In this document: positions 16,691-23,695 of the stretch, one piece after another
Numbering within the stretch: the first letter of the stretch is position 1
How the letters are laid out: each line of letters opens with the position of its first letter
Source: Chara braunii
Lineage: Eukaryota > Streptophyta > Charophyceae > Charales > Characeae
Assembly (NCBI GenBank): GCA_003427395.1
Contig: BFEA01000393.1
Coordinates: 714,820-738,514 of the forward strand
Length of the DNA: 23,695 bases
Direction of reading: 5' to 3'
Notes under the pieces: model-generated
Databases searched by the model: none
The model's input: only the letters and a program-made list of their open reading frames with translations
What the model was told of the DNA's origin: nothing
Program-made: the position numbers and the translations under genes

Positions 16691-16730
16691 GGAGAGGCGT
16701 CGCCCCTCTCCGTGCGCAACTCAGTTTCCC
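16691..16730 (-). promoter_or_regulatory. Candidate -1 frameshift signal at gag/pol, element B
   Basis: Minus strand GGGAAAC (16724-16730) in gag phase (TCG GGA AAC TGA) directly before the gag stop. After -1 slippage the reading CTG AGT TGC is open from 16724 into pol without a stop. A perfect 7-bp inverted repeat, GGAGAGG (16705-16711) with CCTCTCC (16691-16697) and a 7-nt loop, starts 12 nt after the heptamer, slightly farther than the usual 5-9 nt. It is the same heptamer and phase as element A. Confidence 0.75.
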
Positions 16731-16903
16731 GAGTTAGCTGGACGGGGTACCTTTGCCTTGCCCTTGTCCGGGCATTGTGCAGTAGTGTGCTTGACATTGT
16801 TGCACCAAAAACAATACCCATACCGTTGTCGAAGTTCGAATACTTCCTTGGTGATGTTGTACGCCGTCCATGGTTGCTGCCCAGTCTCCGTCCTTGTCGT
16901 CCC
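16721..16903 (-). CDS. gag: Gag zinc-knuckle tail, element B
   Basis: Continues the capsid frame after the [23 protein letters not shown], then a CCHC knuckle [14 protein letters not shown] (16772-16813; C-x2-C-x4-H-x4-C), then [16 protein letters not shown] and TGA. This is the nucleocapsid part that binds the RNA genome. It is too short to stand out as a separate frame. Confidence 0.85.
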   Translation of the reverse strand, partial: GTTRTETGQQPWTAYNITKEVFELRQRYGYCFWCNNVKHTTAQCPDKGKAKVPRPANSGN

Positions 16904-18503
16904 TTATGTCGCCTTGTTCTTTCGAACCCTTTTTGGATGTTTCGGCGGGAGCGCTGCGACAACTCCTCCATCACTCGAGGATGCTGCTGCAGGCTGGAGA
17001 TCAGGTGATCCGTCAACGATCACCCCATTGTTATGCGCCACCCGTTGGTAGCCTTGCTTAGCCACATGTTGCGGCTGGGACTGCCTTTCGTTGGCGGCCT
17101 TCTCATCCGTTTGGATGACCAGGTTAGCACGGTGAAGGATGCCCTGGAATGAGGCATAGTCGTACTCGCTACCGAGTGCCGACCGCAGTCCTGCGCACGA
17201 TCGCGAAAAAAATTCGGGTCGCAGGTTTGGGAAACTTAAGTCGAAACCTGGAGTTGTTACTATCTTCTGCCACTTGATCGTCCAGTCTCGTGTTGACATG
17301 TTCCCTTGCGAGCTGGAGTGGACCTTGTTCATGGCCGCTTTAACTACATTCCGGACCATGAAACGAGTGTGCCACATTTGCTCGAGCTGCTCCCACGTGA
17401 TGTGCGTGTGCAGGTCGGCAATGGTGGTTCCCAGATTGGTCGCCAGATGGTTCATGAATGCCTGTGCTCCTCCAATAAGTTGGAGGTAGAGTGCTGTCAT
17501 CATCAGGTAATCTGGTACGTGGTGGCAGGATGCTTCGGTGATGAAGGAGTGCCACCATGCCAAAGCATCTGTTTTGTTGTAATCATCAAACTTCCCGATG
17601 TTGAAGCGTGGCATCTTGTACGTTTTCGAGGCGGCTTCCGGTCGTGCCTGCAGTTTGGTGATGTCCGTCTTGATGGCGGCCACCGTGCTGCTGATCGATG
17701 CCGGACTGGTAAAGTCACCCAAATCGCCGATGATGTTGACGACATGGTCGATGCGCTCCCCGAGCTGCTTCGCTATGTCCGTCGTGCAGCCTGGCGCTGC
17801 TGAGGGCTTAGCCTCGATGCTGTTGACGCGTGTGATAGTGGACGCCAACAGCTGTTGCTGTTGTTGCTGATGTTGTGTTGCTGCGCGGATGGCGGCTGTC
17901 AAGGTTGAAGACTCTTTCTGTTGAGTCTGCCTCAGCTGCCGTTCCATGTGCGTGTTCACAATCTGCATCGTGTTGTTCCACATTACTGCCCTCATCATAC
18001 ACAGCATTAAGTTAGCCAGGTTACTCCTTTCTGCCTCCGCCGGTGTCGGATCCGCCTGCTCGTCCGTAGGCATTAAGATCATGCCTTGGAGTAGCGCTGT
18101 CCACTGACTCTCATTCTGAATCAAGGACTCAGTGCTGGCAGCGTTCTGCTTGTCTCGGGCCGTTGCGTCAGCCTCAGCAGTCCGCTGGGCTTGGGCTGTT
18201 GCCTCATGGGCAAGCCGCCGACGTTCTGCTTCTGGTGCCTCTTGCTGTGCCTTTGCTGTGGCTACGGCATCCGTGAATGCCTGCACCCGCTGAAGGTAAG
18301 CTGCCAAAGTCTCGTGGTCCCCTTGGGGCAGGAAGGATCCCTGCGGTGACCGGTACGGCATTGGTACTGGATGCCACTGGAGTTGCTCTCCTGTTGAGTC
18401 GTTGTTGCTGATACTTCGGCCGAGGAGGTAGCACAGCGTGGCCACGAACTGCGAGCCTGGCACTGCGTCGTGGCAGTGTCCCGGTGTCCTGTTCCGTCGA
18501 CAT
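16721..18503 (-). pseudogene. gag: gag of element B (overview), one frameshift and one UAA
   Basis: The likely start is the ATG at 18503 (MSTEQDTGTLPRRSARLAVRG), which resembles the start of Gag in element A. At about 18400-18430 the homologous reading moves to the next frame, which then runs through a helical Gln/Ala-rich region and capsid to a TAA at 16904. The same frame resumes after the TAA, contains an intact zinc knuckle at 16772-16813, and ends at TGA 16721. The GGGAAAC heptamer directly abuts that TGA. Confidence 0.88.
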
Positions 18504-18544
18504 CGGCACGGGCTGATGTGGTACTTGGAACCCTTGGTGGTCAC
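16904..18544 (-). CDS. gag: Gag helical region and capsid, element B
   Basis: 546 codons. The first 45 or so are probably out-of-frame translation of the true N terminus, which lies in the other frame from 18503. Residues about 85-240 are rich in Ala, Gln, Glu and Arg with a Q7 run at about 225-231, likely helical or coiled coil. Residues about 313-480 form a retrotransposon capsid domain (FNIGKFDDYNKTDALAWWHSF, WEQLEQMWHTRF). The C-terminal part is basic (KHPKRVRKNKAT). It ends at TAA 16904 (ACA TAA GGG), a premature stop, because the zinc knuckle follows in the same frame. It is the longest Gag frame in the window. Confidence 0.88.
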   Translation of the reverse strand: MTTKGSKYHISPCRCRRNRTPGHCHDAVPGSQFVATLCYLLGRSISNNDSTGEQLQWHPVPMPYRSPQGSFLPQGDHETLAAYLQRVQAFTDAVATAKAQQEAPEAERRRLAHEATAQAQRTAEADATARDKQNAASTESLIQNESQWTALLQGMILMPTDEQADPTPAEAERSNLANLMLCMMRAVMWNNTMQIVNTHMERQLRQTQQKESSTLTAAIRAATQHQQQQQQLLASTITRVNSIEAKPSAAPGCTTDIAKQLGERIDHVVNIIGDLGDFTSPASISSTVAAIKTDITKLQARPEAASKTYKMPRFNIGKFDDYNKTDALAWWHSFITEASCHHVPDYLMMTALYLQLIGGAQAFMNHLATNLGTTIADLHTHITWEQLEQMWHTRFMVRNVVKAAMNKVHSSSQGNMSTRDWTIKWQKIVTTPGFDLSFPNLRPEFFSRSCAGLRSALGSEYDYASFQGILHRANLVIQTDEKAANERQSQPQHVAKQGYQRVAHNNGVIVDGSPDLQPAAASSSDGGVVAALPPKHPKRVRKNKAT

Positions 18545-19327
18545 AGAGTACGGGGAGGGGAGGGAGGGTGGGAACAGGGGTAGAACAGATCAATCAACCA
18601 ACATACAGTCCCCTGTCCCAATGTGGACTGGACTCCTAATCAAAAGAGAGAAAAAAAAAATGATCTTTTTCCCCCAAACAATTTAATTACGAAAATGATA
18701 AATAACTGATAACTTAATAAGGAATAATGAATAATAATTAATCATCAATCAATAAAAGTTAATAATTATCAATAACGAATTTTAAATTGTCGGTAGATTA
18801 GGTGTCCGTTGAGATCACCTATGGTCCGGGAGTTCACCGTCGTTAGTGAACTTCCCGGAAGTTGCAGTTCTGAGGTAAACGATTCCGAACAGTCTGCCAG
18901 ACGAATTTTTTTTTTCCAGACAATTAGGAAAAGGAAAAACACTCGAATTTTGAAGGAAACGTGAAACTTCGGGGATTTCAACCTAAACTAGTCCGATTTT
19001 CAGAAGGCCGAAGTTCGCATTCGGAAATTCAACAATTAGGGAAAAGAAAAAATTTCACGAAAATTTCAGACCTCAACCCTAATTTTCCGCGATTTCGCGG
19101 AATTTCTGGTTTATGGTTCCAGAAAACGAGAATCTTCCCCCAACGTGGAAAACCGAAATTATCGCAAACCTAATTCAATACTGAATTAAAATAGAATACC
19201 GAATTAAAAATAGAATTTTGCAACTTGAATCTTCGATGGCAATGCAGAACTAATTCGGAAACAGCCAATGCTAATTAAGCAATCGATTCCCTAATCAGAA
19301 TTACCCTGTGAGCAGATCCACTTAATT
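18504..19327 (-). other. AT-rich leader of element B
   Basis: About 0.82 kb between primer site and gag ATG. From about 18640 to 19330 it is strikingly AT-rich compared with gag, pol and LTR, with TAAT/ATAA-rich stretches at 18680-18790. No coding frame and no named motif. Confidence 0.6.
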
Positions 19328-19344
19328 GGTCTGCTCCGTTACCA
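19328..19344 (-). other. Primer binding site of element B (tRNA-iMet-like)
   Basis: Minus strand TGGTAACGGAGCAGACC, 3 nt (GTT) inside the 5' LTR. Ten of the first 12 bases match the plant initiator-Met site TGGTATCAGAGC. The G at position 8 is shared with element A. Confidence 0.7.
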
Positions 19345-19347
19345 AAC

Positions 19348-20502
19348 TGTTGCATACTAGTGAATACTTCACCAAGTAGGGGCAGAACCAAAGATCAACC
19401 ATTATAGGATGAACATGTATGCAGCGGAAGTCTGAGAAATGGACTGACTCACATGGACTGAACTTACCCCAACATCACTCAACACACAAGCAATGGTGAG
19501 ATGGTGGGGTCTGAAGCCATACATAGACGATGCTTCAGGCCCAGTACAACCATACACAGATGAATGGTGGGAGGAGAGACGATGGAGGTGGAAGATATGG
19601 ACAGCGCCAGATGTCACCGAGATAGAATCCAGAAGGTCACCGATATGGTAGCCCAAAATGTCATCGAACCAAAAACAGAATGTTGGGGACATAAGTCACC
19701 AATGTCGGAGGTACAGAATCCTAATGTAACCGATGTCCGATCTGTGATGCCGCCAGGTCTCAATCTCAACTATCTCCAATGTCTCGAATCCGTTAAGTAT
19801 CACATCCTCCAACCACCGAAGTCCAATCACTGATCTCTGTCCAACTCGTATCAATAGTCTCTAGTCTGAAGAAGAAGAAGGAGAAGAAGTCTGAAGAAGA
19901 AGAAGAAGGAGAAGAAGAAGAGAAAGATCCAGGAGGGGCAGAGGAGAGGTGGAGCTGGTGAGTCAGCACCCAGGCTCCTACCTGCGGATGCAAGCTGGCG
20001 CCTTGGAACTGTTGAAGACCCGCGGCTTCAACTTGGAGCTATGGCTCTGCGCAGGTAAGCCGGTAAGTGTCTGTCTGCCACCTCGAACCATCACTCAGCG
20101 CTAACCAGCACTGCTGTGCTCGGAGCTGCGCTAAACCAAGATTAGCGCAGCGTTGTCCCTCGACTGCTGCCGTACTCCTCTCCAACCTGCTGGAATGGCC
20201 GCTGGACCGGCCTAAGTACCGGCCGGCGGCCGGTCGGCCTCAATGCTGCCTTGACGCACCTTGATCTGAATCGTCGAACTTGACGATTCACATCAGACTG
20301 GCGGGCGGCAGCCTCAAGGGCGCCGCCTGGCCCAAACAATAATGTCGTTTGGGGCTGTACCTGGTCTGCTGCAGGAAAGGCCAACTGGTGCCTCAAAACG
20401 CCCTACCGGGAGAAAGGTCCGGCCTTTAGCTGGGCCGGCCTAAATACCCCTTAGCCTAGTGGTCGGGTCCGAAAGGGACCCGTGTGGCATCAGTATGTAA
20501 CA
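19348..20502 (-). repeat. 5' LTR of element B (right copy, 1155 bp)
   Basis: Same ends as the left copy. It contains one 21-bp unit (20389-20409) and a shorter GAA tract (19868-19925). It is followed on the minus strand by a 3-nt spacer and the primer binding site. Confidence 0.93.
19868..19925. repeat. GAA-rich purine tract in the right LTR of B
   Basis: Same composition as 12034-12115 but one unit shorter. Confidence 0.85.
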
Positions 20503-20507
20503 TGTAC
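20503..20507. repeat. Target site duplication of element B, right copy (TGTAC)
   Basis: Abuts the right LTR and pairs with TGTAT at 11507-11511, with one mismatch. Confidence 0.6.
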
Positions 20508-21019
20508 AGATTGAAGATTCGAAACCATCCAACAACTGGCCAAAAAGCAAGGCAGAGTTTTTTCCTTCCCCCTCTTCCCCTCCCACCCCACATTTCTTCT
20601 GAATTCTATCCTTCCTGATTTCTCTTACTTTTTGTACTATTTTTTTTTTCTGTGGACTGTGGCCTCATTCACTGCCTCTTCTTTGTCTGTTGTGTTTTTT
20701 GTTGTGCTTAACAGGTAGAAGCAACGAAAGGGAAGCTGAGCATTGATATAGGTCAGTAAAAATGAAATGACTGCAGGTTGAAACCTTGACCATATCAGCA
20801 GTCACTGCAGGGATGTGGTAACTCCCCTGACAGACACAGGCAGTGAGCGACCTGTGCCGCCTTGCCTGAAGGCTAAACACTCAGCCATGTGTAGCGTTTC
20901 CTGCCTGCCGATGCTTCCAACCGCCAGTACATGGCCCCAGCCTCGTAGAAAAAGCAACTCGTCGCCGCCGCAGTGTAGCAATGGCTCGGCCTACCTGACC
21001 ACAATGGCTGGCGGGGCCA
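20508..21019. other. Right flank of element B, nothing recognised
   Basis: Pyrimidine-rich stretch at 20558-20650, then mixed sequence. Open frames on both strands (for example plus 20815-21207) show no family. Confidence 0.45.
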
Positions 21020-21021
21020 GC

Positions 21022-21610
21022 CAAATTGTTTTCCAAAAAAGAAAAATAGTGCACCACTGTCGGTTTCAAAAGGCTTGGCACGCAGTAAGGTGCCTCCAGG
21101 CCCAGGTGTACTGGCGGTTTAAGCCACCAGTATGCACCTATCCTGCACGGCGTGCACACAATCACTGGTTGAACCATGACTCCAACGACCCCCTGCGTGC
21201 ACTGTAGATTTTGACCCGGTACCTCTAGATGTACTGGTGGGTTAAACCATGACCCAGTAGCTTTTTGAAACCGACAACGGTGCACTATTTTTCTTTTTTG
21301 GAAACTGTGACCCAGTACCGATTTTGACCCGGTACCTCTAGACGTACTGGTGGGTTAAGCCGTGACCCCATTATGCTTGTCTGGAGGTACTGGGTAAAAG
21401 TTTCCAAAAAAGAAAAATAGTGCACCGCTAGAGGTACTGGGTCATGGTTTAACCCACCAGTACGTCTAGAGGTACCGGGTCAAAATCTACAGTGCCCAAG
21501 TGCAGTAGTAGAGGTTCAATGGGGAAGGGCACTGTAGATTTTAGACTGAGGGAAATGGAGCTCTTAGTTTGTCAAAACAGGCCCCGATGTAGTGGTGGCT
21601 TAACACGGGG
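21022..21610. repeat. Cluster of direct and inverted short repeats
   Basis: Two motifs recur. Motif X (TTTCCAAAAAAGAAAAATAG, then TGCACC) is forward at about 21029-21054 and 21401-21426 and reversed at 21279-21304. Motif Y (GTACTGGTGGGTTAA, usually with GGTACCTCTAGA before it) is forward at about 21219-21248 and 21331-21358 and reversed at 21448-21476, with weaker copies near 21108-21125 and 21577-21601. The central part forms the foldback annotated separately. The origin is unknown. Confidence 0.8.
21200..21494. repeat. Foldback structure (~110-bp inverted arms)
   Basis: The left arm 21200-21319 and the right arm 21386-21494 are reverse complements. The outer 60 bp match with one substitution (CACTGTAGATTTTGACCCGG at each end). 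Then comes a short mismatched block, then 29 matching bp around GGTGCACTATTTTTC. The 66-nt loop carries a third copy of the outer arm motif. The ends read CACTG...CAGTG, but the flanks show no clear target duplication (GTG before, CCC after). Confidence 0.8.
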
Positions 21611-21840
21611 ATGCAGAAAGGCTCATCCTACCAGATGAAATGGCTGGCGACACCCGGTAGGCCTGGCGGCCCCCTGCGGCAACAATTGGGAATGCGAGGG
21701 CCAAAAAGCGCATTGGGAACATGGGCCTGCGGAAAGGCTTGGCCTAGCGGACCAAAATTGCTGGCGATGCCCAACAGTCCTTGGCCCACCCTCCCCCCCC
21801 CTCCCCCCCTCTTCCCCCCCCAAGCAACAGTTCGGAATGT
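21611..21840. repeat. Diverged tandem duplication
   Basis: GAAAGGCTCATCCTACCAGA at about 21616 and GAAAGGCTTGGCCTAGCGGA at about 21732 start two related units. Both continue with TGGCTGGCGACACCC / TTGCTGGCGATGCCC, and later GCAACAATTGGGAATG / GCAACAGTTCGGAATG. A weaker relative lies near 20985-21015. The second unit contains the C-rich tract. Confidence 0.55.
21788..21821 (-). other. G-quadruplex-prone tract (minus strand)
   Basis: The plus strand is almost pure C with short T interruptions; the minus strand has runs of 8, 7 and 8 or more G separated by one to three bases, enough for a four-tract quadruplex. It is also a region prone to sequencing error. Confidence 0.7.
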
Positions 21841-21886
21841 TAGGGCCATTTATACAAGATGAAGGATTTCACTTTGTCAGTCCTGA

Positions 21887-21935
21887 GTCCTGGTCCCAGA
21901 GTCCCAGTTAGTCCTGGTCCCAGGAAGTCCCAGTA
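21887..21935. repeat. Two-copy tandem repeat (~24 bp)
   Basis: GTCCTGGTCCCAGAGTCCCA and GTCCTGGTCCCAGGAAGTCC start adjacent units at 21887 and 21911. Confidence 0.65.
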
Positions 21936-22840
21936 GGTGGAGTCCTAGGGTCCGTAAAGTGTCGTAGGTTGGTAGAAGTCGGGTACCAGAGTGTTATGAT
22001 TCTGGTTGTTGTTGTCTGAAGACCAACACTCACTCACATAGACCTCCAGGTATGCCCATACATACACAGAAGGAAGGGGAGAGGATAGGAGTATCACACC
22101 GCACAGAGAGAGATAAACACAGCGGAAGACTTGACCATGTGATATGACAGGGTACACTGAAGTGCAATTCACTCCACTCAATCCTCACAACCAGTCATAA
22201 AGGAAAGCCGAGTAGATCACATCCAGAGAACAATGAAACGATGATAGTCCAAACCCAGTATCACACTGGTTATTAAACTCAGAGTCTCGAATTGTCAGAA
22301 TAACTTCAGAACTACAGTGCTCTGCTCAGAGATGAGCAGCGCTTCACTCCCCAACCCCAAGTAACCACACGTGACACCCCTGAGCCCCTGAAACATCAAG
22401 CGCCACCCAGATACAGCCTCCAAAGGGAAGTGCCACCCTGAAACAGGCCTCTGAGGCCAAGCGCCACTCAGAGGATGAAGAAGAAGACCAGCATCACAGT
22501 ATCTGATGATGACGAAGTGTGGAAGACTTCCCGGAAGGAAGTCTGCAGCAGCGCCACCCAAATCCTGACAAGATGACCTCTGAGGAAGAAGCTGCAGCGA
22601 TGGCTGCAGCGCCAAACCCTGGAATCCCACTCCGGAGGAGGGTCCAGCAGGGTACCAACTTCTCTCGCCTCCAGTAGACCTCGATAACCCAGACCTCTGA
22701 CAGCCCCTACGTGCTGACAGAGTACAGTGCAGGTCCCAGCTATGGCCGGCGCTCCGAAGGTCTTGCTATGCCTGTCTCCCACAACGCTGAGCTGTCACCA
22801 CTTCCGGTTCACGTGTAGCGCAGCAGCGATGTACTCGGTA
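21936..22840. other. Unassigned region with degenerate GCGCCAC repeats
   Basis: No gene recognised. A motif of the form AGCGCCACYCAGA recurs near 22398, 22430 (AGTGCCACCCTGA), 22462 and 22551. A CAGCGGAAG motif at about 22119 and a GAAGAAGAAGACC stretch at about 22478 recall LTR B. It may be a decayed LTR, but I cannot define its ends. Minus-strand frames 22295-22630 and 22468-22782 overlap each other and look like chance. Confidence 0.4.
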
Positions 22841-23631
22841 CCAACTGCCAAAAACCCTGAACCGATGTGCCCATCCTATCTATAGCTACTCTAGCCTAGA
22901 CTCGACCTAGACCGGACTGACTGACCGACCGGTACCGATTCTGTTTCGGCCTCTATCTTACCCGGCTATAGGCTATAGGACCGTCTATCAGCATAGGCCT
23001 TCAGGGCCTGTCTGTCCTAGGGGTAGCCCGGGCCTGCTATTCGCAGTTAGGGTAGCAGTAGGAAATTCAGTTAGTACTGGGCCTATAATTTCCCAGATTT
23101 GCAGATATGTCCCTTACGAATTTCCCCTACAGGTAGGTCTCTCGGTTAGGCCTAAGCCAGACAAAATTATGAGTCTGTCCTACCTATGGTACAGCCTCGA
23201 CAGAGAGAGGCTACAGGCGACCAGAAACAGCAAGTCATTGCAAGAGCGCTGCAGGTCAGTAAGTGTCTGCCGGTACCGATAGAGGAAGTCAAGTCCCAAA
23301 GTCCAATTTTGCAGCAGCGTCTCAAGAAAATCTGGAGGCTTCCGGAACAGGACAACATGCAGCAGAGGCCACGGGTGACCGATACCGGTCTGAAGCAGGC
23401 AAAGCAGGTCAACTGTTACTATATATAGCTGCTACAGTGCCGAGGCGGACAAGTTTATTCGCAAGCACTGCTGGTTGCTTGTGTGATAGTGCGGGTTTGA
23501 CGAAGGGTCAGGCCAGGGAGAAGAAGCAGGCGCCGACGAGGGAGTACTAACCATAGCTAGGTTTAGGGACGAGGCAGAAGGCGGCCATAGCCGCAGAGGT
23601 TCAAGGTGCCACATCACATTCAGGGTAGATC

Positions 23632-23635
<4 letters not shown>
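22841..23635. other. Unassigned region
   Basis: GC-balanced sequence with many short CCGG/GGCC and CTATAG motifs at 22900-23050 and no repeat of useful length. A plus-strand frame, 23186-23428 (80 codons, Gln- and Lys-rich, from ATG), has no recognised family. An exon or a decayed repeat are both possible. Confidence 0.35.

Positions 23636-23695
<60 letters not shown>
23636..23695. repeat. (CA)n microsatellite at the window end
   Basis: Thirty uninterrupted AC/CA dinucleotide units reaching the last base, so the true length is unknown. The Cys-Val repeat frame on the minus strand is an artefact of it. Confidence 0.97.

Larger units (their letters stand above)
12672..16724 (-). pseudogene. 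pol: pol of element B (overview)
   Basis: Full order protease, RT, RNase H, integrase, chromodomain-like tail. Interruptions in reading order: TAG 15297 in RT; TAG 14286 after RNase H; a frameshift at about 14220; TAG 14039 in the integrase zinc-binding region; TAG 13541 after the catalytic core; a one-base deletion at about 13177 (a FGPWKV motif reads FGHGR in one frame and TWKV in the other). The last frame passes the polypurine tract and ends at 12672, about 60 nt inside the 3' LTR. Confidence 0.9.
11512..20502 (-). mobile_element. Element B: Ty3/Gypsy chromovirus-like LTR retrotransposon, decayed
   Basis: A 9.0-kb element on the minus strand: 5' LTR (20502-19348), primer binding site, AT-rich leader, gag, pol in the -1 frame, polypurine tract, 3' LTR (12734-11512). 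It belongs to a different lineage from element A: the Gag and Pol sequences align only at conserved motifs and the LTRs are unrelated. RT is complete apart from one TAG. At least three frameshifts, four TAG and one TAA disable it. The LTRs agree along their whole length except for two repeat-number differences, so integration was moderately recent. Confidence 0.95.

Noticed and set aside
21200-21494. A CACTA-type DNA transposon
   Set aside because: CACTG ends are present but there is no matching 3-bp target duplication and no transposase; kept only as a foldback.
23432-23692. Frame with a Cys-Val repeat
   Set aside because: Translation of the (CA)n microsatellite.

Overview
The window looks like nuclear DNA of a streptophyte (plant-lineage) genome dominated by retroelements. 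Both large elements are Ty3/Gypsy LTR retrotransposons of chromovirus type (integrase followed by a chromodomain-like tail), primed by a plant-type initiator-Met tRNA, and both are on the minus strand. From memory, the wording of the Pol proteins resembles retroelement-derived proteins of the charophyte alga Chara braunii. That is recall, not a search result. I see no intact cellular gene, no rRNA and no CRISPR array.

Layout. 1-333: flank with GC-rich hairpins. 334-8648: element A, with LTRs 334-1254 and 7757-8648, PBS, leader, gag, pol and polypurine tract, bounded by a 4-bp GTTT target duplication. 8649-11511: an inter-element region with a fragment of a group II intron maturase (likely of organelle origin), a duplicated segment around an assembly gap, and a complete tRNA-derived SINE with a 14-bp target duplication and poly(A) tail. 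11512-20502: element B, with LTRs 11512-12734 and 19348-20502, PBS, AT-rich leader, gag, pol and polypurine tract, and a 5-bp target duplication (TGTAT/TGTAC). 20503-23695: no recognised gene; a foldback structure at 21200-21494, short tandem repeats, a G-quadruplex-prone tract and a terminal (CA)n microsatellite.

How the genes work together. In both elements gag encodes a capsid domain and a CCHC zinc knuckle, and pol encodes protease, reverse transcriptase, RNase H, integrase (D,D35E) and a chromodomain-like tail. In both, pol lies in the -1 frame relative to gag. The overlap carries the same heptamer, GGGAAAC, in the correct phase (G GGA AAC) at the end of gag, with an inverted repeat just downstream. 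This is the signature of programmed -1 ribosomal frameshifting and is the most interesting signal in the window. Both copies are decayed: element A has two frameshifts, three UAG codons and a deletion of the first half of RT; element B has at least three frameshifts, four UAG codons and one UAA. Seven of the eight premature stops are TAG, which fits C-to-T decay of CAG codons in a methylated CHG context.
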